Positions 7,098 through 15,964 of a stretch of 64,000 nucleotides of DNA are shown piece by piece; position 1 is the stretch's first letter; every line of letters starts with the position of its first letter. The translations under genes were made by a program, and so were the position numbers. Source of the DNA: Arthrobacter sp. PAMC25284 (GTDB lineage Bacteria > Actinomycetota > Actinomycetes > Actinomycetales > Micrococcaceae); the NCBI RefSeq assembly GCF_019443425.1, contig NZ_CP080382.1, positions 310,001 through 374,000 on the forward strand, written 5' to 3'. The notes below the pieces were generated by a model. The model did not search any database and was not told the DNA's origin. It saw only the letters and a program-made list of their open reading frames with translations.

Positions 7098-8642
7098 ATG
7101 TCCGTTGATCCTATGCAAGCGGCTGCCCGCGGGGCAGTCACAGACCAAGAGATGCCGTCACCGGAGATGCTTTACGTGACCATCCTGGGTTCGCTCCGGA
7201 TCCGGCGTGGTGACTCCACCCTCGGTGGCTCTGAACTTGGCGGGCCAAAACCTCGGCAGATCCTTGAAATCCTTCTGATGAATTTCGGTAATCCGCTGTC
7301 CAAGGAGCGGTTGGTGGAAACTCTGTGGGAGGGACAGCCGCCTATGGAGGCGCTTCCCACCCTGGAAAGCTACGTCAGCGTCCTACGGCGCCACCTGCAG
7401 CCCGGCCTGGGAAAGTCGGGGCCCCTCAGGACAGTCACAGGCGGCTACATGATCGATCCGGATCTGGTGGATCTGGACCTGGCCCGCTTCAATGCGCTGC
7501 TTCAACAAGCTACGCACTGCGTGCCGCGGGCGGCACTGGAGCTCTTACAGGAAGCCCTGGACATGGCAGCCGCTCCATTGCTGGGGGATGAGCTGAAGGC
7601 CTCGTGGGCGGAGAACGAGCGGGCCAACCATGAACTACGGGTCAGCCGCGCCAGGACGGACGCCGCCGATTTGGCTCTGGCCCTCAAGGAACCGGACCGG
7701 GCAGTTGCCTGGGCCCGGGAAATCTTGTCAGGGGATCCGCTCAATGAACGCGCCTGGGCGGCCCTGGTCCGGGGGTTGGACGAATCTGGACAACCGTTGG
7801 AAGGACTCAGGGCATTCGAACAGTGCCGGCGCACCCTGGACCGGGAAATGGGGTGCAGTCCGGGTGAAGCCCTCCGCGCCGCCCACGCCAGCTTGCTGCG
7901 GCAGACCGGCGACCCCGTGCTGCCGGCTCCCGCGCGGGCCACGGTGGCCGGGTTCCCGCCAGCGGCCACCGCGGCTGGTACGGCGGGTATCCGGATCTTA
8001 ACCGTCGACGACCACCGGACGTTCACCGAGTTGCTGACCGGCGCGCTGGACCGTGAGGCCGACCTGCAAAGCGTCGGCTCGGCCTTTTCCGTAGCTACCG
8101 CGATACGCCTGTGCCGAGAGCTGGCCCCCGACGTCGTCGTGATGGACTACCACCTGCCCGACGGGAACGGACTCACGGCTTCCGTCCGTATCCTGGAGCA
8201 CGCACCGGACACGCGGATCATCATGTTGACGGGGGACCCGTCCCAGGATGTCCTGCGACAGGCAGCCGGCATCGGGATCTGTGGTTTCCTGCCCAAGGAC
8301 GGCTCATTGGCCACGATGCTGGACACTGTCCGACACGCCCGCACCGGAAACATGGTGGTCCATCCTTCATTGGTAGCCCAACTTGGAATTCCCCAGGGAC
8401 GCACCGCCCACGTCCCCCCAAACCCGCTCCTGAGTCCCCGCGAGCTGGACGTACTGCGGTTAATGGCAGATGGACAAGAGCTGCGGAGTGTCGCTAAAAG
8501 CCTGGGTATTTCCGTCCACACGTGCCGCGGATACGTCAGGACAATTTTCTCCAAGCTGGGTTCCCATTCGCCGCGCGAAGCCATGGCAGAGGCAGAGCTG
8601 CGGGGCATCCTGAGCGTGGAACTCGATGTCCAGGCCGTCTGA
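7098..8642 (+). CDS. Fused regulator: SARP winged helix + BTAD, receiver, LuxR helix-turn-helix
   Basis: 514 residues from ATG 7098 (GAAGG 8 nt upstream; a TTG at 7083 is the alternative). Residues about 25-120 form an OmpR-type winged helix (VTILGSLRIRRG, LVETLWEG, YVSVLRRHL) and 125-270 a bacterial transcriptional activation domain (HELRVSRARTDAADLAL, AWAALVRGLDESGQ), together a SARP. Residues about 298-415 are a receiver domain with acidic pair D304/D305, phospho-acceptor D350 (VVVMDYHLPDG), T378 and K400. Residues about 443-503 are a LuxR/NarL helix-turn-helix (LSPRELDVLRLMADG). The protein thus has two DNA-binding domains around one receiver; SARPs normally have one, and NarL regulators lack the SARP half. 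The kinase gene overlaps its 3' end by 17 nt, so the pair is surely partnered. Targets are unknown; the oxidase genes downstream are the obvious candidates. Confidence 0.9.
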   Translation: MSVDPMQAAARGAVTDQEMPSPEMLYVTILGSLRIRRGDSTLGGSELGGPKPRQILEILLMNFGNPLSKERLVETLWEGQPPMEALPTLESYVSVLRRHLQPGLGKSGPLRTVTGGYMIDPDLVDLDLARFNALLQQATHCVPRAALELLQEALDMAAAPLLGDELKASWAENERANHELRVSRARTDAADLALALKEPDRAVAWAREILSGDPLNERAWAALVRGLDESGQPLEGLRAFEQCRRTLDREMGCSPGEALRAAHASLLRQTGDPVLPAPARATVAGFPPAATAAGTAGIRILTVDDHRTFTELLTGALDREADLQSVGSAFSVATAIRLCRELAPDVVVMDYHLPDGNGLTASVRILEHAPDTRIIMLTGDPSQDVLRQAAGIGICGFLPKDGSLATMLDTVRHARTGNMVVHPSLVAQLGIPQGRTAHVPPNPLLSPRELDVLRLMADGQELRSVAKSLGISVHTCRGYVRTIFSKLGSHSPREAMAEAELRGILSVELDVQAV

Positions 8643-9975
8643 GACGGACGACATATCTTTCTCACGAGACGCCGAGGCCGCCGAACGGCTGCAAATCCGG
8701 ACCGCCGTCGGAAAGTTCCTCATCATGGGGTTCATTGCCCTGCTGATAGTGGCGACACCGGTCGCGTTCTGGATCCGGAGCGCGGCCGAACGGCATGCCC
8801 TCGACAACGCGATCCTGCACACCCAGATGGTTGCGGATTTGGCTATCGGACCACTCGTCAGCAAAGCACTGCTGGCCGGAGACAGTGCGGCATTGGCTGG
8901 GGTGGACCGTGCCGTAAAACGGTGGCGCGAGGACACCTCGGTGCTGCGTATCAAGGTTTGGGACGCGGAGGGCCGTGTGGTGTATTCGGACGTGCACTCG
9001 CTGGTCGGGCAGCGATTCGATTTACCCGAATGGGGGCATGCCCTGTTGGCTGGAGCGCCGGGCACGGCCACCCTGGAGCAGCAGCAAGAGTTGGAAAACG
9101 AGTACGAGTCCGCATCAGGTGAGCTGGTCGAGGTCTATGTGAGCTCAGTGGCGGCAGACGGTACCAGGCTCATTTTTGAGGCCTACTACGACGACGGACC
9201 GGTGCGCGGCGAACAGCAGGAGGTCCTGTACAGCATGATTCCGCCCTTCCTGCTCGCGCTGTCGGCCCTGCAACTCGCACAGTTGCCCCCTGCCATCCGG
9301 CTGGCCCGGCGCATCCAGTACCACCAGGCAGTCCGAAACCGACTGCTTCAACGCGCTCTCGAGGCCTCCGATCTGGAACGTCGCAAAATTGCACGGGACC
9401 TCCATGACGAAGTCATCCAAGACCTCTCCGGGCTAGGATTCGCGCTTGAATCAGAAGAGCTTCACGGCCCCGTCGACCAGCGCCCCGTATTCCGCAGGGC
9501 GCGTTCGATGCTCCAGGGCAGCGTCCGCGCCCTGCGCGCCATGACCAGTGAGCTGTACCCGCCGGACCTCGACCAACTGGGGCTAAAGACATCCCTGGAA
9601 CGGCTCGCAGAGCCGCATCAGGAACGTGGGCTGGCAGTCCGCCTTGTCATCCCGGAAGACGCCCCTCTGGAGCGTGGATCATCCGCTTTGCTGTACCGGG
9701 TGGCGCGGGAGGCACTGTCCAACAGCGCCAAACACTCCGGGGCGACCGCTGTGGTGCTCACGCTGCGAACAGACCATCAGGGCCCCGAGATAAGCATTTC
9801 GGATAACGGGGCAGGATTTGATAGGACACAGCCCTTACCGGGCGGACACCTTGGTCTGCGAATCCTCGAAGACACGGTCCGGGAAGCCGGGGGAGCATTG
9901 GAAATCCGCAGCGCTCCCGGCGCTGGCACGACGGTCACGGCGCGTCTGCTGCCCGGCTTTGCCGCGTCCAGTTGA
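8626..9975 (+). CDS. NarL-type sensor histidine kinase, partner of the fused regulator
   Basis: 449 residues. Membrane helices at about 30-52 and 201-222 flank an extracytoplasmic sensor region of about 150 residues (QMVADLAIGPLVS, VWDAEGRVVYSD, similar in style to dCache/PDC sensors). The HisKA_3 dimerisation helix holds ERRKIARDLHDEVIQDL with phospho-accepting H260. The ATPase domain follows with the N box (ALSNSAKHSGA) and G box (DNGAGFD). Such kinases phosphorylate NarL-type receivers, which fits the receiver-LuxR half of the upstream protein. The 17-nt overlap implies one transcript and coupled translation. The signal is not visible from sequence. Confidence 0.92.
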   Translation: MSRPSETDDISFSRDAEAAERLQIRTAVGKFLIMGFIALLIVATPVAFWIRSAAERHALDNAILHTQMVADLAIGPLVSKALLAGDSAALAGVDRAVKRWREDTSVLRIKVWDAEGRVVYSDVHSLVGQRFDLPEWGHALLAGAPGTATLEQQQELENEYESASGELVEVYVSSVAADGTRLIFEAYYDDGPVRGEQQEVLYSMIPPFLLALSALQLAQLPPAIRLARRIQYHQAVRNRLLQRALEASDLERRKIARDLHDEVIQDLSGLGFALESEELHGPVDQRPVFRRARSMLQGSVRALRAMTSELYPPDLDQLGLKTSLERLAEPHQERGLAVRLVIPEDAPLERGSSALLYRVAREALSNSAKHSGATAVVLTLRTDHQGPEISISDNGAGFDRTQPLPGGHLGLRILEDTVREAGGALEIRSAPGAGTTVTARLLPGFAASS

Positions 9976-10083
9976 GCCGCCTGCTTGGACATAAGTTTCT
10001 TCCAAGGTCCACAGACAGTACGCAGGATATCTCCAAGACGGATGGCGCAAAGTCGGGATACGGAATAAGTAAGGAGACCGGCC

Positions 10084-11697
10084 ATGTCCATTTCACGCCG
10101 CCAGGTTCTGTTGATCGGTGGATTAGGGGTCCTCGGGGCGGGAGGTGCCATGGTGCCCCTCGGGTCCGTCGAGGCAAAGTCCGCGAGCCGCATCAGCGAC
10201 CGCGAGATGCCGCGCCCATTCCAGACCAACTTCGTCCGGGCACCGTTTCTTCAGCCCGACGCGACCGGGACCGACCCCTCCGATGGGGCCCCGGTCAATT
10301 ACTACAGCGTGGTGGAAAAGGCTGCGACCGCCAGTATCCTGCCACGGCTGATGACACCGATTCTCGGGTACAACGGCATTTTCCCGGGACCCACGATCAG
10401 CGTGGATCAGGGAACGAAGGCCGTGCTGAGAGTACGAAACCAGCTTCCGTCCCAGCACGCGCTGGACGGCCACGCCCTGTCCACGTCCACCCATCTGCAC
10501 GGGTCCGCCTCGCTGCCGCAATACGATGGCTACGCCAGCGACATCACCAGCCCGGGGTTCTACAAGGACTACCATTTCCCGAACTTCCAGTCGGCCCGGA
10601 CACTCTGGTACCACGACCACGGTGTCCACTTCACGGCCCTGAACGCCTATTCGGGATTGGCAGCGCAGTACCACCTGCATGATCCGGCCGAGAGGGAGCT
10701 TCTCCCGCAGGGCCGGTACGATGTCGCGCTGACCGTCAGCGATGCGATGTTCGCCGAGGACGGATCGTTAGGTTACGACGACAACAGCCACTCGGGACTC
10801 TGGGGGGACGTGATGCTGGTCAACGGGAAGCCGTGGCCTGTCATGAAGGTGCAGAAACGTATCTACCGTTTCCGGATACTGAATTGCTCCATCTCCCGTT
10901 CGCTGCGACCGACGCTCAGTACGGGCGACCCGGTAGTCGTCGTGGGCACGGACGGCGGTTTGGTCCCGACGGCGCAAACAGTGGCCAGCTGGCGCCAGGG
11001 AGGAGCCGAACGATACGAGATTCTCATCGATTTCCGCAAGTACAAGACGGGCCAGCGGATCGAACTGCGAAACCTTTCCAACAAAAACAACGTAGATTAC
11101 GGCTTTACCAACAAGATCATGGCCTTTGACGTGACCGACGAGCCGGTCGATACTTCGGACCCGACGTGGGACCGGATCCCGACGAGCCTGGCCGCCAACA
11201 ACGAGGCCATGGCACTTCAGCCGGGTCAATCGGTGGCCACACGAAAATTCCGGCTGCGGCGGAACGACACCACACGGATGTGGACCATCAATAACGACTC
11301 GTGGCAGGACGTCATTGCCAGTGGGTACAAAAAAGTCGTCGCCGAACCCGCGCTCAACTCGGTGGAAATTTGGGAGGTCGAAAACTCCTCCGGCGGCTGG
11401 TTCCACCCCCTGCACATCCACCTCGTCGATTTCCAGATCCTGACCCGAAACGGCAGACAACCCTTCCCGTACGAACGCGGACCCAAGGACGTGGTGTACG
11501 TCGGGGAAGGCGAGACCGTCCGTCTCATCATGAAGTTCACGCCCCATGCGGGCCTCTACATGATGCACTGCCACAATCTGCCCCACGAAGATCACGACAT
11601 GATGGTCCAGTTCCGGGTGAGCCTCCCCGGGCACGATTATGACAGCGATGACCCGATGACGGCCGCCAAAGCTGTTTGGGACGACGGCCCAGCATGA
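10084..11697 (+). CDS. Tat-exported multicopper oxidase, bilirubin oxidase/CotA type
   Basis: 537 residues. The N-terminus MSISRRQVLLIGGLG is a twin-arginine signal, so the enzyme is folded in the cytoplasm and exported. All four copper motifs are present: THLHG (136-140), WYHDHG (175-180), HPLHIH (441-446) and HCHNLPHEDHDM (from 495), the last with Cys and axial Met for the type 1 copper. The final motif closely follows fungal bilirubin oxidase and Bacillus CotA, enzymes that oxidise phenolics, bilirubin or metals and reduce oxygen to water. A good AGGAG site precedes the ATG. It follows the kinase gene by about 110 bp with no terminator, and the signal peptidase gene overlaps its stop. Substrate is unknown. 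Confidence 0.95.
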   Translation: MSISRRQVLLIGGLGVLGAGGAMVPLGSVEAKSASRISDREMPRPFQTNFVRAPFLQPDATGTDPSDGAPVNYYSVVEKAATASILPRLMTPILGYNGIFPGPTISVDQGTKAVLRVRNQLPSQHALDGHALSTSTHLHGSASLPQYDGYASDITSPGFYKDYHFPNFQSARTLWYHDHGVHFTALNAYSGLAAQYHLHDPAERELLPQGRYDVALTVSDAMFAEDGSLGYDDNSHSGLWGDVMLVNGKPWPVMKVQKRIYRFRILNCSISRSLRPTLSTGDPVVVVGTDGGLVPTAQTVASWRQGGAERYEILIDFRKYKTGQRIELRNLSNKNNVDYGFTNKIMAFDVTDEPVDTSDPTWDRIPTSLAANNEAMALQPGQSVATRKFRLRRNDTTRMWTINNDSWQDVIASGYKKVVAEPALNSVEIWEVENSSGGWFHPLHIHLVDFQILTRNGRQPFPYERGPKDVVYVGEGETVRLIMKFTPHAGLYMMHCHNLPHEDHDMMVQFRVSLPGHDYDSDDPMTAAKAVWDDGPA

Positions 11698-12254
11698 ACC
11701 GCGGGTCCGCGCGCCGTGATGGGCGGCGGACGTCCCTGGTTGTCCGTCCCGGGTCGGGCAACGCCCGGTCGGACAGCGGCCGGGGGACCTGGCTCCTTGC
11801 GGCCATGGTTGTCCCCTTCCTGGCAATGCTCGCCGTCCGCAGTTGGCTCGTGGAGCCCTTTACGGTAGCCGCGGACAGCATGTCCCCGGCTATTCCGTCG
11901 GGCAGCATCGTGTTCGTGTACAAGCCGGCGGCGGCCATGGGCCTGATCCGCAATGGCATGGTGGTCGCCTTCACGAGCCCCGTCGACGGCCGGACAGTGA
12001 TCAAGCGCGTCATCGCGGGCGAGGGACAACGGGTCGCCATACGGGACTCGGAACTGTTCGTCGATGACGTTGCCGTCAGTGAGCCCTTCGTTGACCACAG
12101 CCGTATTGACGCTACCTATTTCGGACCCGAGACAGTGCCCCCGGGTCGAGTCTTCGTTCTTGGGGATAACCGCGCCGTGTCCATTGATTCCAGGGATTTC
12201 GGTGCCTTGCCGTTGTCCGCGATCCAAGGCAGCGTGCTGACTGGCCACCAGTAG
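11694..12254 (+). CDS. lepB: Signal peptidase I
   Basis: 186 residues from ATG 11694, in an ATGA overlap with the oxidase stop. A basic N-tail precedes one membrane helix (about 33-51). The catalytic serine is S62 in ADSMSPAIPSG and the general-base lysine is K104 in TVIKRVIAGEGQ; GDNR at 157-160 followed by SIDSRDFG is the conserved box E. It removes signal peptides on the outer membrane face. Tight coupling to a Tat-dependent oxidase suggests it processes that protein or a neighbour, as SipW does for TasA in Bacillus; this is inference. The symbol is a family label: the main chromosomal lepB is probably elsewhere. Confidence 0.92.
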   Translation: MNRGSARRDGRRTSLVVRPGSGNARSDSGRGTWLLAAMVVPFLAMLAVRSWLVEPFTVAADSMSPAIPSGSIVFVYKPAAAMGLIRNGMVVAFTSPVDGRTVIKRVIAGEGQRVAIRDSELFVDDVAVSEPFVDHSRIDATYFGPETVPPGRVFVLGDNRAVSIDSRDFGALPLSAIQGSVLTGHQ

Positions 12255-12402
12255 CGGATGCGGCTCGTTCCGATTGCCCCCGGTTCGGCGCCCGGTCGAG
12301 TGGGCAGCACACGACTCGAAAGCCAAGGCAAAGGATGCAGGCAGCCCGGACGCCGGTTGCATGCGCAGGCCTCCGCCCTATCCACCTGCTCAGAAACGAC
12401 GG

Positions 12403-13239
12403 CTACGGGATGGCCAGGAGGTCGGTGTGGCCGATGCTCGCTCCGGCTGCGCGCTGCCGTTCGGACAGCCACTCTTCCGCTTCCTCGGCAGATACGGCGT
12501 GGGTTTCCTGGGCCGCCGTCGCAATCCCGCCGGCCAGTTCGCTCATCAATTCGTGGTCCCCGGCCCCCAGAAGCCACGGAGAGGATGCCGTGCTGACCCT
12601 AAAACCGGCGTCCGTGAGCCGGCGTCCCAGGCTTTCGGCCGCCTGGGCGCCCGCTGCCGGGCCGAAGCCCTTATCCGTGCGCTGGTGGTCGTTAAAGGCG
12701 GCCACAACTGCCGCGTCCAGCCGGTGCGGCGGGGCCCACGACTGCTGGCCGTCGTAGCTGAGCACCGTGTACAACGGGATCCGGGCGGCTGTGAGCGCGG
12801 CGGTGAACGTGTCAAGCCAGGGTTCTGACACCAGGTCAAAGAGCGCGGACGCGGTAACCAGGTCAGGTGCCTGCGCGAGCAGGGCCTCCATCTCCTCCTT
12901 CAGGTCCGCTTGGGCGAAATCGACCTCGAGGGCCTTGGTGCCCTTGCGCAGGATCAGCCGCCGGCCGTCTGCACGGCTCTCATCGGCCCACCCGGTCAGC
13001 CGTTGCCGGGCGGCAACGAGCAACTCCGGGTCATAGTCCACCAGCAGCCAGGACTGCCGGTCCGGCAGCCACCCCGCGGTACCGCGCAGAGTGGATCCGG
13101 CCCCGCAGCCGAGGTCAATTACACTGACCTCATTCCGGCCGGCGAAATGTTCGCTCAGCTGCCACGTCAGCACCTCCGACCGGGCCTGCTGATCGGCGGG
13201 TTCGCGCAGGGCGAGCCACTCCGGGCTGGAGCCGCTCAC
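12403..13239 (-). CDS. Class I SAM-dependent methyltransferase
   Basis: 278 residues from a GTG at 13239 that overlaps the stop of the glycosyltransferase pseudogene by 4 nt. Motif I of the Rossmann-fold methyltransferases is clear (VIDLGCGAGSTLRG, about residues 40-53), followed by the acidic SAM-ribose position in LLVDYDPELL and motif IV-like VTASALFDLVS. The acceptor substrate is unknown. In related genomes I expect this gene to work beside the glycosyltransferase whose remains lie upstream, so the pathway may now be incomplete. A decayed copy of its last 200 bp lies at 3493-3690. Confidence 0.85.
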   Translation of the reverse strand: MSGSSPEWLALREPADQQARSEVLTWQLSEHFAGRNEVSVIDLGCGAGSTLRGTAGWLPDRQSWLLVDYDPELLVAARQRLTGWADESRADGRRLILRKGTKALEVDFAQADLKEEMEALLAQAPDLVTASALFDLVSEPWLDTFTAALTAARIPLYTVLSYDGQQSWAPPHRLDAAVVAAFNDHQRTDKGFGPAAGAQAAESLGRRLTDAGFRVSTASSPWLLGAGDHELMSELAGGIATAAQETHAVSAEEAEEWLSERQRAAGASIGHTDLLAIP

Positions 13240-13788
13240 CGCGTCCGCTCCGCACCGGCCGGCGACAGGCCGCTGAGCGCCGCCGCGCCGGCGGACGGCG
13301 CTTTGATCCCGGTACCGTGCGGGACCGTCCGCGCCGCCGCGCCGCCGGTGGATACCCTCGGCAGCCCGTGCGCCATCGCCCCGGTCAACGCCATGCCATA
13401 GCCTTCATAAAGAGAGGGCATCACAAAGAGGTCGCTGGAGCAATAGGCGGCGTCCAGGGCGTCGCCGTCGAGCATGCCGGCGAAGTTGATCCGGCCGGTG
13501 GGGGCCGGCGCGGCTGATGGCGTCCCGCACCGCCGTGATTTCGTCCGGGGAGCGGCGCGCCCGGTGTGGTCCAAATGCGCGCTGGCCCTCCGGGAGGCCC
13601 GTTTCTCGGGCGAGCGGGTGGTTGCACGAGAGCCACGACCGTCCGGTCCAGTCCGTGCAGGATCCCTTCCGGCAGGGCTGCGAGGAGCCGGCGGGCATAC
13701 ACATAGCCCCGGCCAGGGTGCCGAGTCCGCCCGGAACGGCGAAAACCAGCTCGACCTCGCTGCGGCCGGGCAGGGCGGGCGTTCCCTA
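13236..13788 (-). pseudogene. Collapsed GT4-family glycosyltransferase pseudogene
   Basis: Directly after the gatD stop the minus strand reads VELVFAVPGGLGTLAG, then, after a frameshift, YVYARRLLAALPEGIL and LDRTVVALV: the N-terminal half of a GT-B glycosyltransferase. After further shifts comes INFAGMLDGDALDAAY and SLYEGYGMALTGAMAHGLP, the C-terminal nucleotide-sugar-binding region with its EGYGMALTEA-like motif. Only about 550 nt remain of a gene normally near 1.1 kb, so there is a large internal deletion plus at least two frameshifts. The last part is open for 200 codons, but its first half is out-of-frame noise. It is not expected to make an active enzyme. Confidence 0.85.
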
Positions 13789-14574
13789 GCGCGGCCGGCG
13801 GGCGGCGTGCTCGCGGGCCAGTGCCGCGAAGCGGTCATCCGGCGTTCCCGGGGTGAAGCTTCCGAACTTGCGTTCGGCGGCTGTCCGGATCAGGAAGTCG
13901 GCGAGGGCCGGGTTCTTTGGCAGCAATGAGCCATGCAGGTAGCTGGCCACGATGTTCTTGTACCGTGCACCTTCCTGGCCGTCGCTGCTGTTGTTGCCGG
14001 TACCCTTCGCGGTTGTCCCGAGGGGCTCGACGCCGGGTCCCAGACTGGTCTGGCCGCTGTGGTTCTCGTAGCCCAGGATGCTGCCGAATTCGCCGGAGGA
14101 GACAGTAACGTTGCCGATCAGCCGCTCGTCGGTGCCGTGCGTCTCGACGTCGAGGACGCCGATGCCCGGAATGACGGAGCCCGTCCGGGTCTTGAAGAAC
14201 TTTCCGAACAGCTGGTACAGCCCGCAGATCACCAGCATTGGGGTGCCGTCCTCGGCCAGTTGCTTCAGGGCTGACGCGCGGGAGAGCAGATCGTCCTGGA
14301 TGACCAGTTGTCCGCTGTCCTGTCCGCCGCCGCCAACGATCAGGTCAACATCCGCGGGGAACTCGTCACCGACGTCGTATTCGAGCAGGTCTGGGGTGTA
14401 GCCGTGCCAGCGCAGCCGCTGGGCGAGGACCAGCGCGTTGCCCCAGTCGCCGTAAATGTTCATGTCCCGTGGATACAGCTGCAGGATCCGGATGGTTCCC
14501 TTGCTGGCCGCGGCGGGTTCTGCCGGCGGGAGTTCGTGCGCGGCAGGGCTGTCGGGCGGGGGCTGGGGACTCAT
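13786..14574 (-). CDS. gatD: Lipid II isoglutaminyl synthase, glutamine amidotransferase subunit GatD
   Basis: 262 residues. With MurT, GatD releases ammonia from glutamine to amidate the alpha-carboxyl of D-glutamate in the lipid II stem peptide, on the cytoplasmic face of the membrane. The class I glutaminase-like fold is visible: LYPRDMNIYGDWGNALVL at the start, LIVGGGGQDSGQ, nucleophile C117 in MLVICGLYQLFG and the catalytic H214 in ASYLHGSLLPKNP, both in the places expected from S. aureus GatD. The N-terminal 25 residues are low-complexity, so a start nearer TIRILQLYP is possible. It overlaps murT by 4 nt (ATGA). Confidence 0.95.
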   Translation of the reverse strand: MSPQPPPDSPAAHELPPAEPAAASKGTIRILQLYPRDMNIYGDWGNALVLAQRLRWHGYTPDLLEYDVGDEFPADVDLIVGGGGQDSGQLVIQDDLLSRASALKQLAEDGTPMLVICGLYQLFGKFFKTRTGSVIPGIGVLDVETHGTDERLIGNVTVSSGEFGSILGYENHSGQTSLGPGVEPLGTTAKGTGNNSSDGQEGARYKNIVASYLHGSLLPKNPALADFLIRTAAERKFGSFTPGTPDDRFAALAREHAARRPR

Positions 14575-15872
14575 GAGACCACCTCAACTGTGGTGATTTT
14601 GGACAGCTCGCGGCGGATGGCGAGCATGGCGGTGTAGGTGCAGAAGATCCGCTTGGGTTTGTCCTTGGCGCCGCGGATGAAGGCGGCCAGTGCGGGCGCG
14701 ATCTCGGTGTCCACCGCGCCGATGGCAACGTCGTCGTACTGCAGCCGGAGCGCCATGTCATAGCCGCGGGAACCGGTCAGCTGGTCCACGCCATCCTCCC
14801 GGAGCGTGTCGAATTCGACGTCCCAGAGCCAGGACATGTCCCGTCCGTCGGCGTAGTTGTCGTTGATGGCGATCATGGTGGCGTAGCCGGCGGCCGGGAA
14901 GGACTTCAGGCCGAGCCGGAAGCCGCTTGGGTTCTTCACCAGCACCAGATCCAGCGGAAGGCCGTCCACCACGAGGCTCTCGCCGCGGCCAAACGCCGGC
15001 GCCACTTGGGAGAGTGACTTCAGCAGGCCCTCGTTGTCGGCCACTGCCGGTCGTCCCGGACCTGCGCCCAGCACCGCGATCGCGCGGGCCAGGGTGAGTG
15101 CGGCGGCCGCATTGAAGATGTTGTAGACCCCGCGAAGCTTCATGCCCGTCGTGACCGTAACGCCGTCGTATTCAAAGTCGGCGTCGTCCGCCCCGACCCG
15201 GCGCAGCACGACGTCGGCGGGAGGCCGGGTGGCGGCCGGCACCGGACTGCCGGGAGCCGCTCGCATGTCGTCGTCGTTGGGGAAGGTGCTGAGCAGTGAG
15301 TCGTCGAGACCGAAGTACAGCACCTCGGGGCCGCTGATTTTGCCGGCGATCCGGGCCACCCGCGGATCCTCGCGGTTCAGCACCACGGTTCCGGTGGTTT
15401 TGGCCGCAATGTGTTCGAGGAGCTGCGCCGTTTTGTCGATCTCGCCGAAGCGGTCCAGCTGGTCCCGGAGGACGTTGAGCAGCAGGCTGTAGCGCGGTGG
15501 CACCTGGTTGACGAAGTGCACCGCGTGCGCCTCGTCCAGTTCCAGGATGGCAACGTCGGCCGTCAGCCGGCCGCGCCAGTCCACCTCACCGAGCAGGGCC
15601 GCGGCCACGCCCCGGGTGAAATTGCTGCCTGTGCGGTTGGTGAAGACTTTCAGGCCCTGGCCCTCGAGTAGCTCCACCACCATCTTTGTGGTTGTTGTTT
15701 TGCCGTTGGTGCCGCTGACAACAGCGACGCCCAGGGGCAGGGTGGACAAAGTCCGGCGCATGAAACCGGGGTCGATTTTTTCGACCACCAGACCGGGAAG
15801 GGCTGAGCCTCCGCCCCTGAGCCGGGAGACCCGGCGGACGAGCTTGCCGAGCGGAACGCTGAAGTAAAGCAT
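14571..15872 (-). CDS. murT: Lipid II isoglutaminyl synthase, Mur ligase-like subunit MurT
   Basis: 433 residues from ATG 15872 ([18 protein letters not shown]); the longer frame to 15926 is not favoured because a TATATT -10-like element lies just before 15872. The Mur ligase central domain has the P-loop [13 protein letters not shown] (K58), the LELDEAHA and [16 protein letters not shown] blocks, and a C-terminal DUF1727 region ([27 protein letters not shown]). It activates the D-Glu carboxylate with ATP and passes it ammonia from GatD. Only one cysteine is present in the whole protein, so the four-cysteine zinc ribbon of S. aureus MurT is absent; the region holds a Pro/Ala-rich stretch instead. 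Confidence 0.95.
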   Translation of the reverse strand: MLYFSVPLGKLVRRVSRLRGGGSALPGLVVEKIDPGFMRRTLSTLPLGVAVVSGTNGKTTTTKMVVELLEGQGLKVFTNRTGSNFTRGVAAALLGEVDWRGRLTADVAILELDEAHAVHFVNQVPPRYSLLLNVLRDQLDRFGEIDKTAQLLEHIAAKTTGTVVLNREDPRVARIAGKISGPEVLYFGLDDSLLSTFPNDDDMRAAPGSPVPAATRPPADVVLRRVGADDADFEYDGVTVTTGMKLRGVYNIFNAAAALTLARAIAVLGAGPGRPAVADNEGLLKSLSQVAPAFGRGESLVVDGLPLDLVLVKNPSGFRLGLKSFPAAGYATMIAINDNYADGRDMSWLWDVEFDTLREDGVDQLTGSRGYDMALRLQYDDVAIGAVDTEIAPALAAFIRGAKDKPKRIFCTYTAMLAIRRELSKITTVEVVS

Positions 15873-15964
15873 GCTCTGTAATATATCCCAGCGGCGGTAT
15901 GGAAGCCCGACGGCCGGCGGCTCCACGTGCGGCCCGGCGCCTGCGGGCGCATTATGCTGAGGGG

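Noticed and set aside
9980..10005. CTTGGA/TCCAAG dyad upstream of the oxidase
   Set aside because: Only 6-bp arms and no matching promoter geometry; could be chance.
13474..13929. Plus-strand frame of 151 codons across the glycosyltransferase pseudogene
   Set aside because: Arg/Gly/Ala-rich with no family pattern; an artefact of the decayed gene on the other strand.
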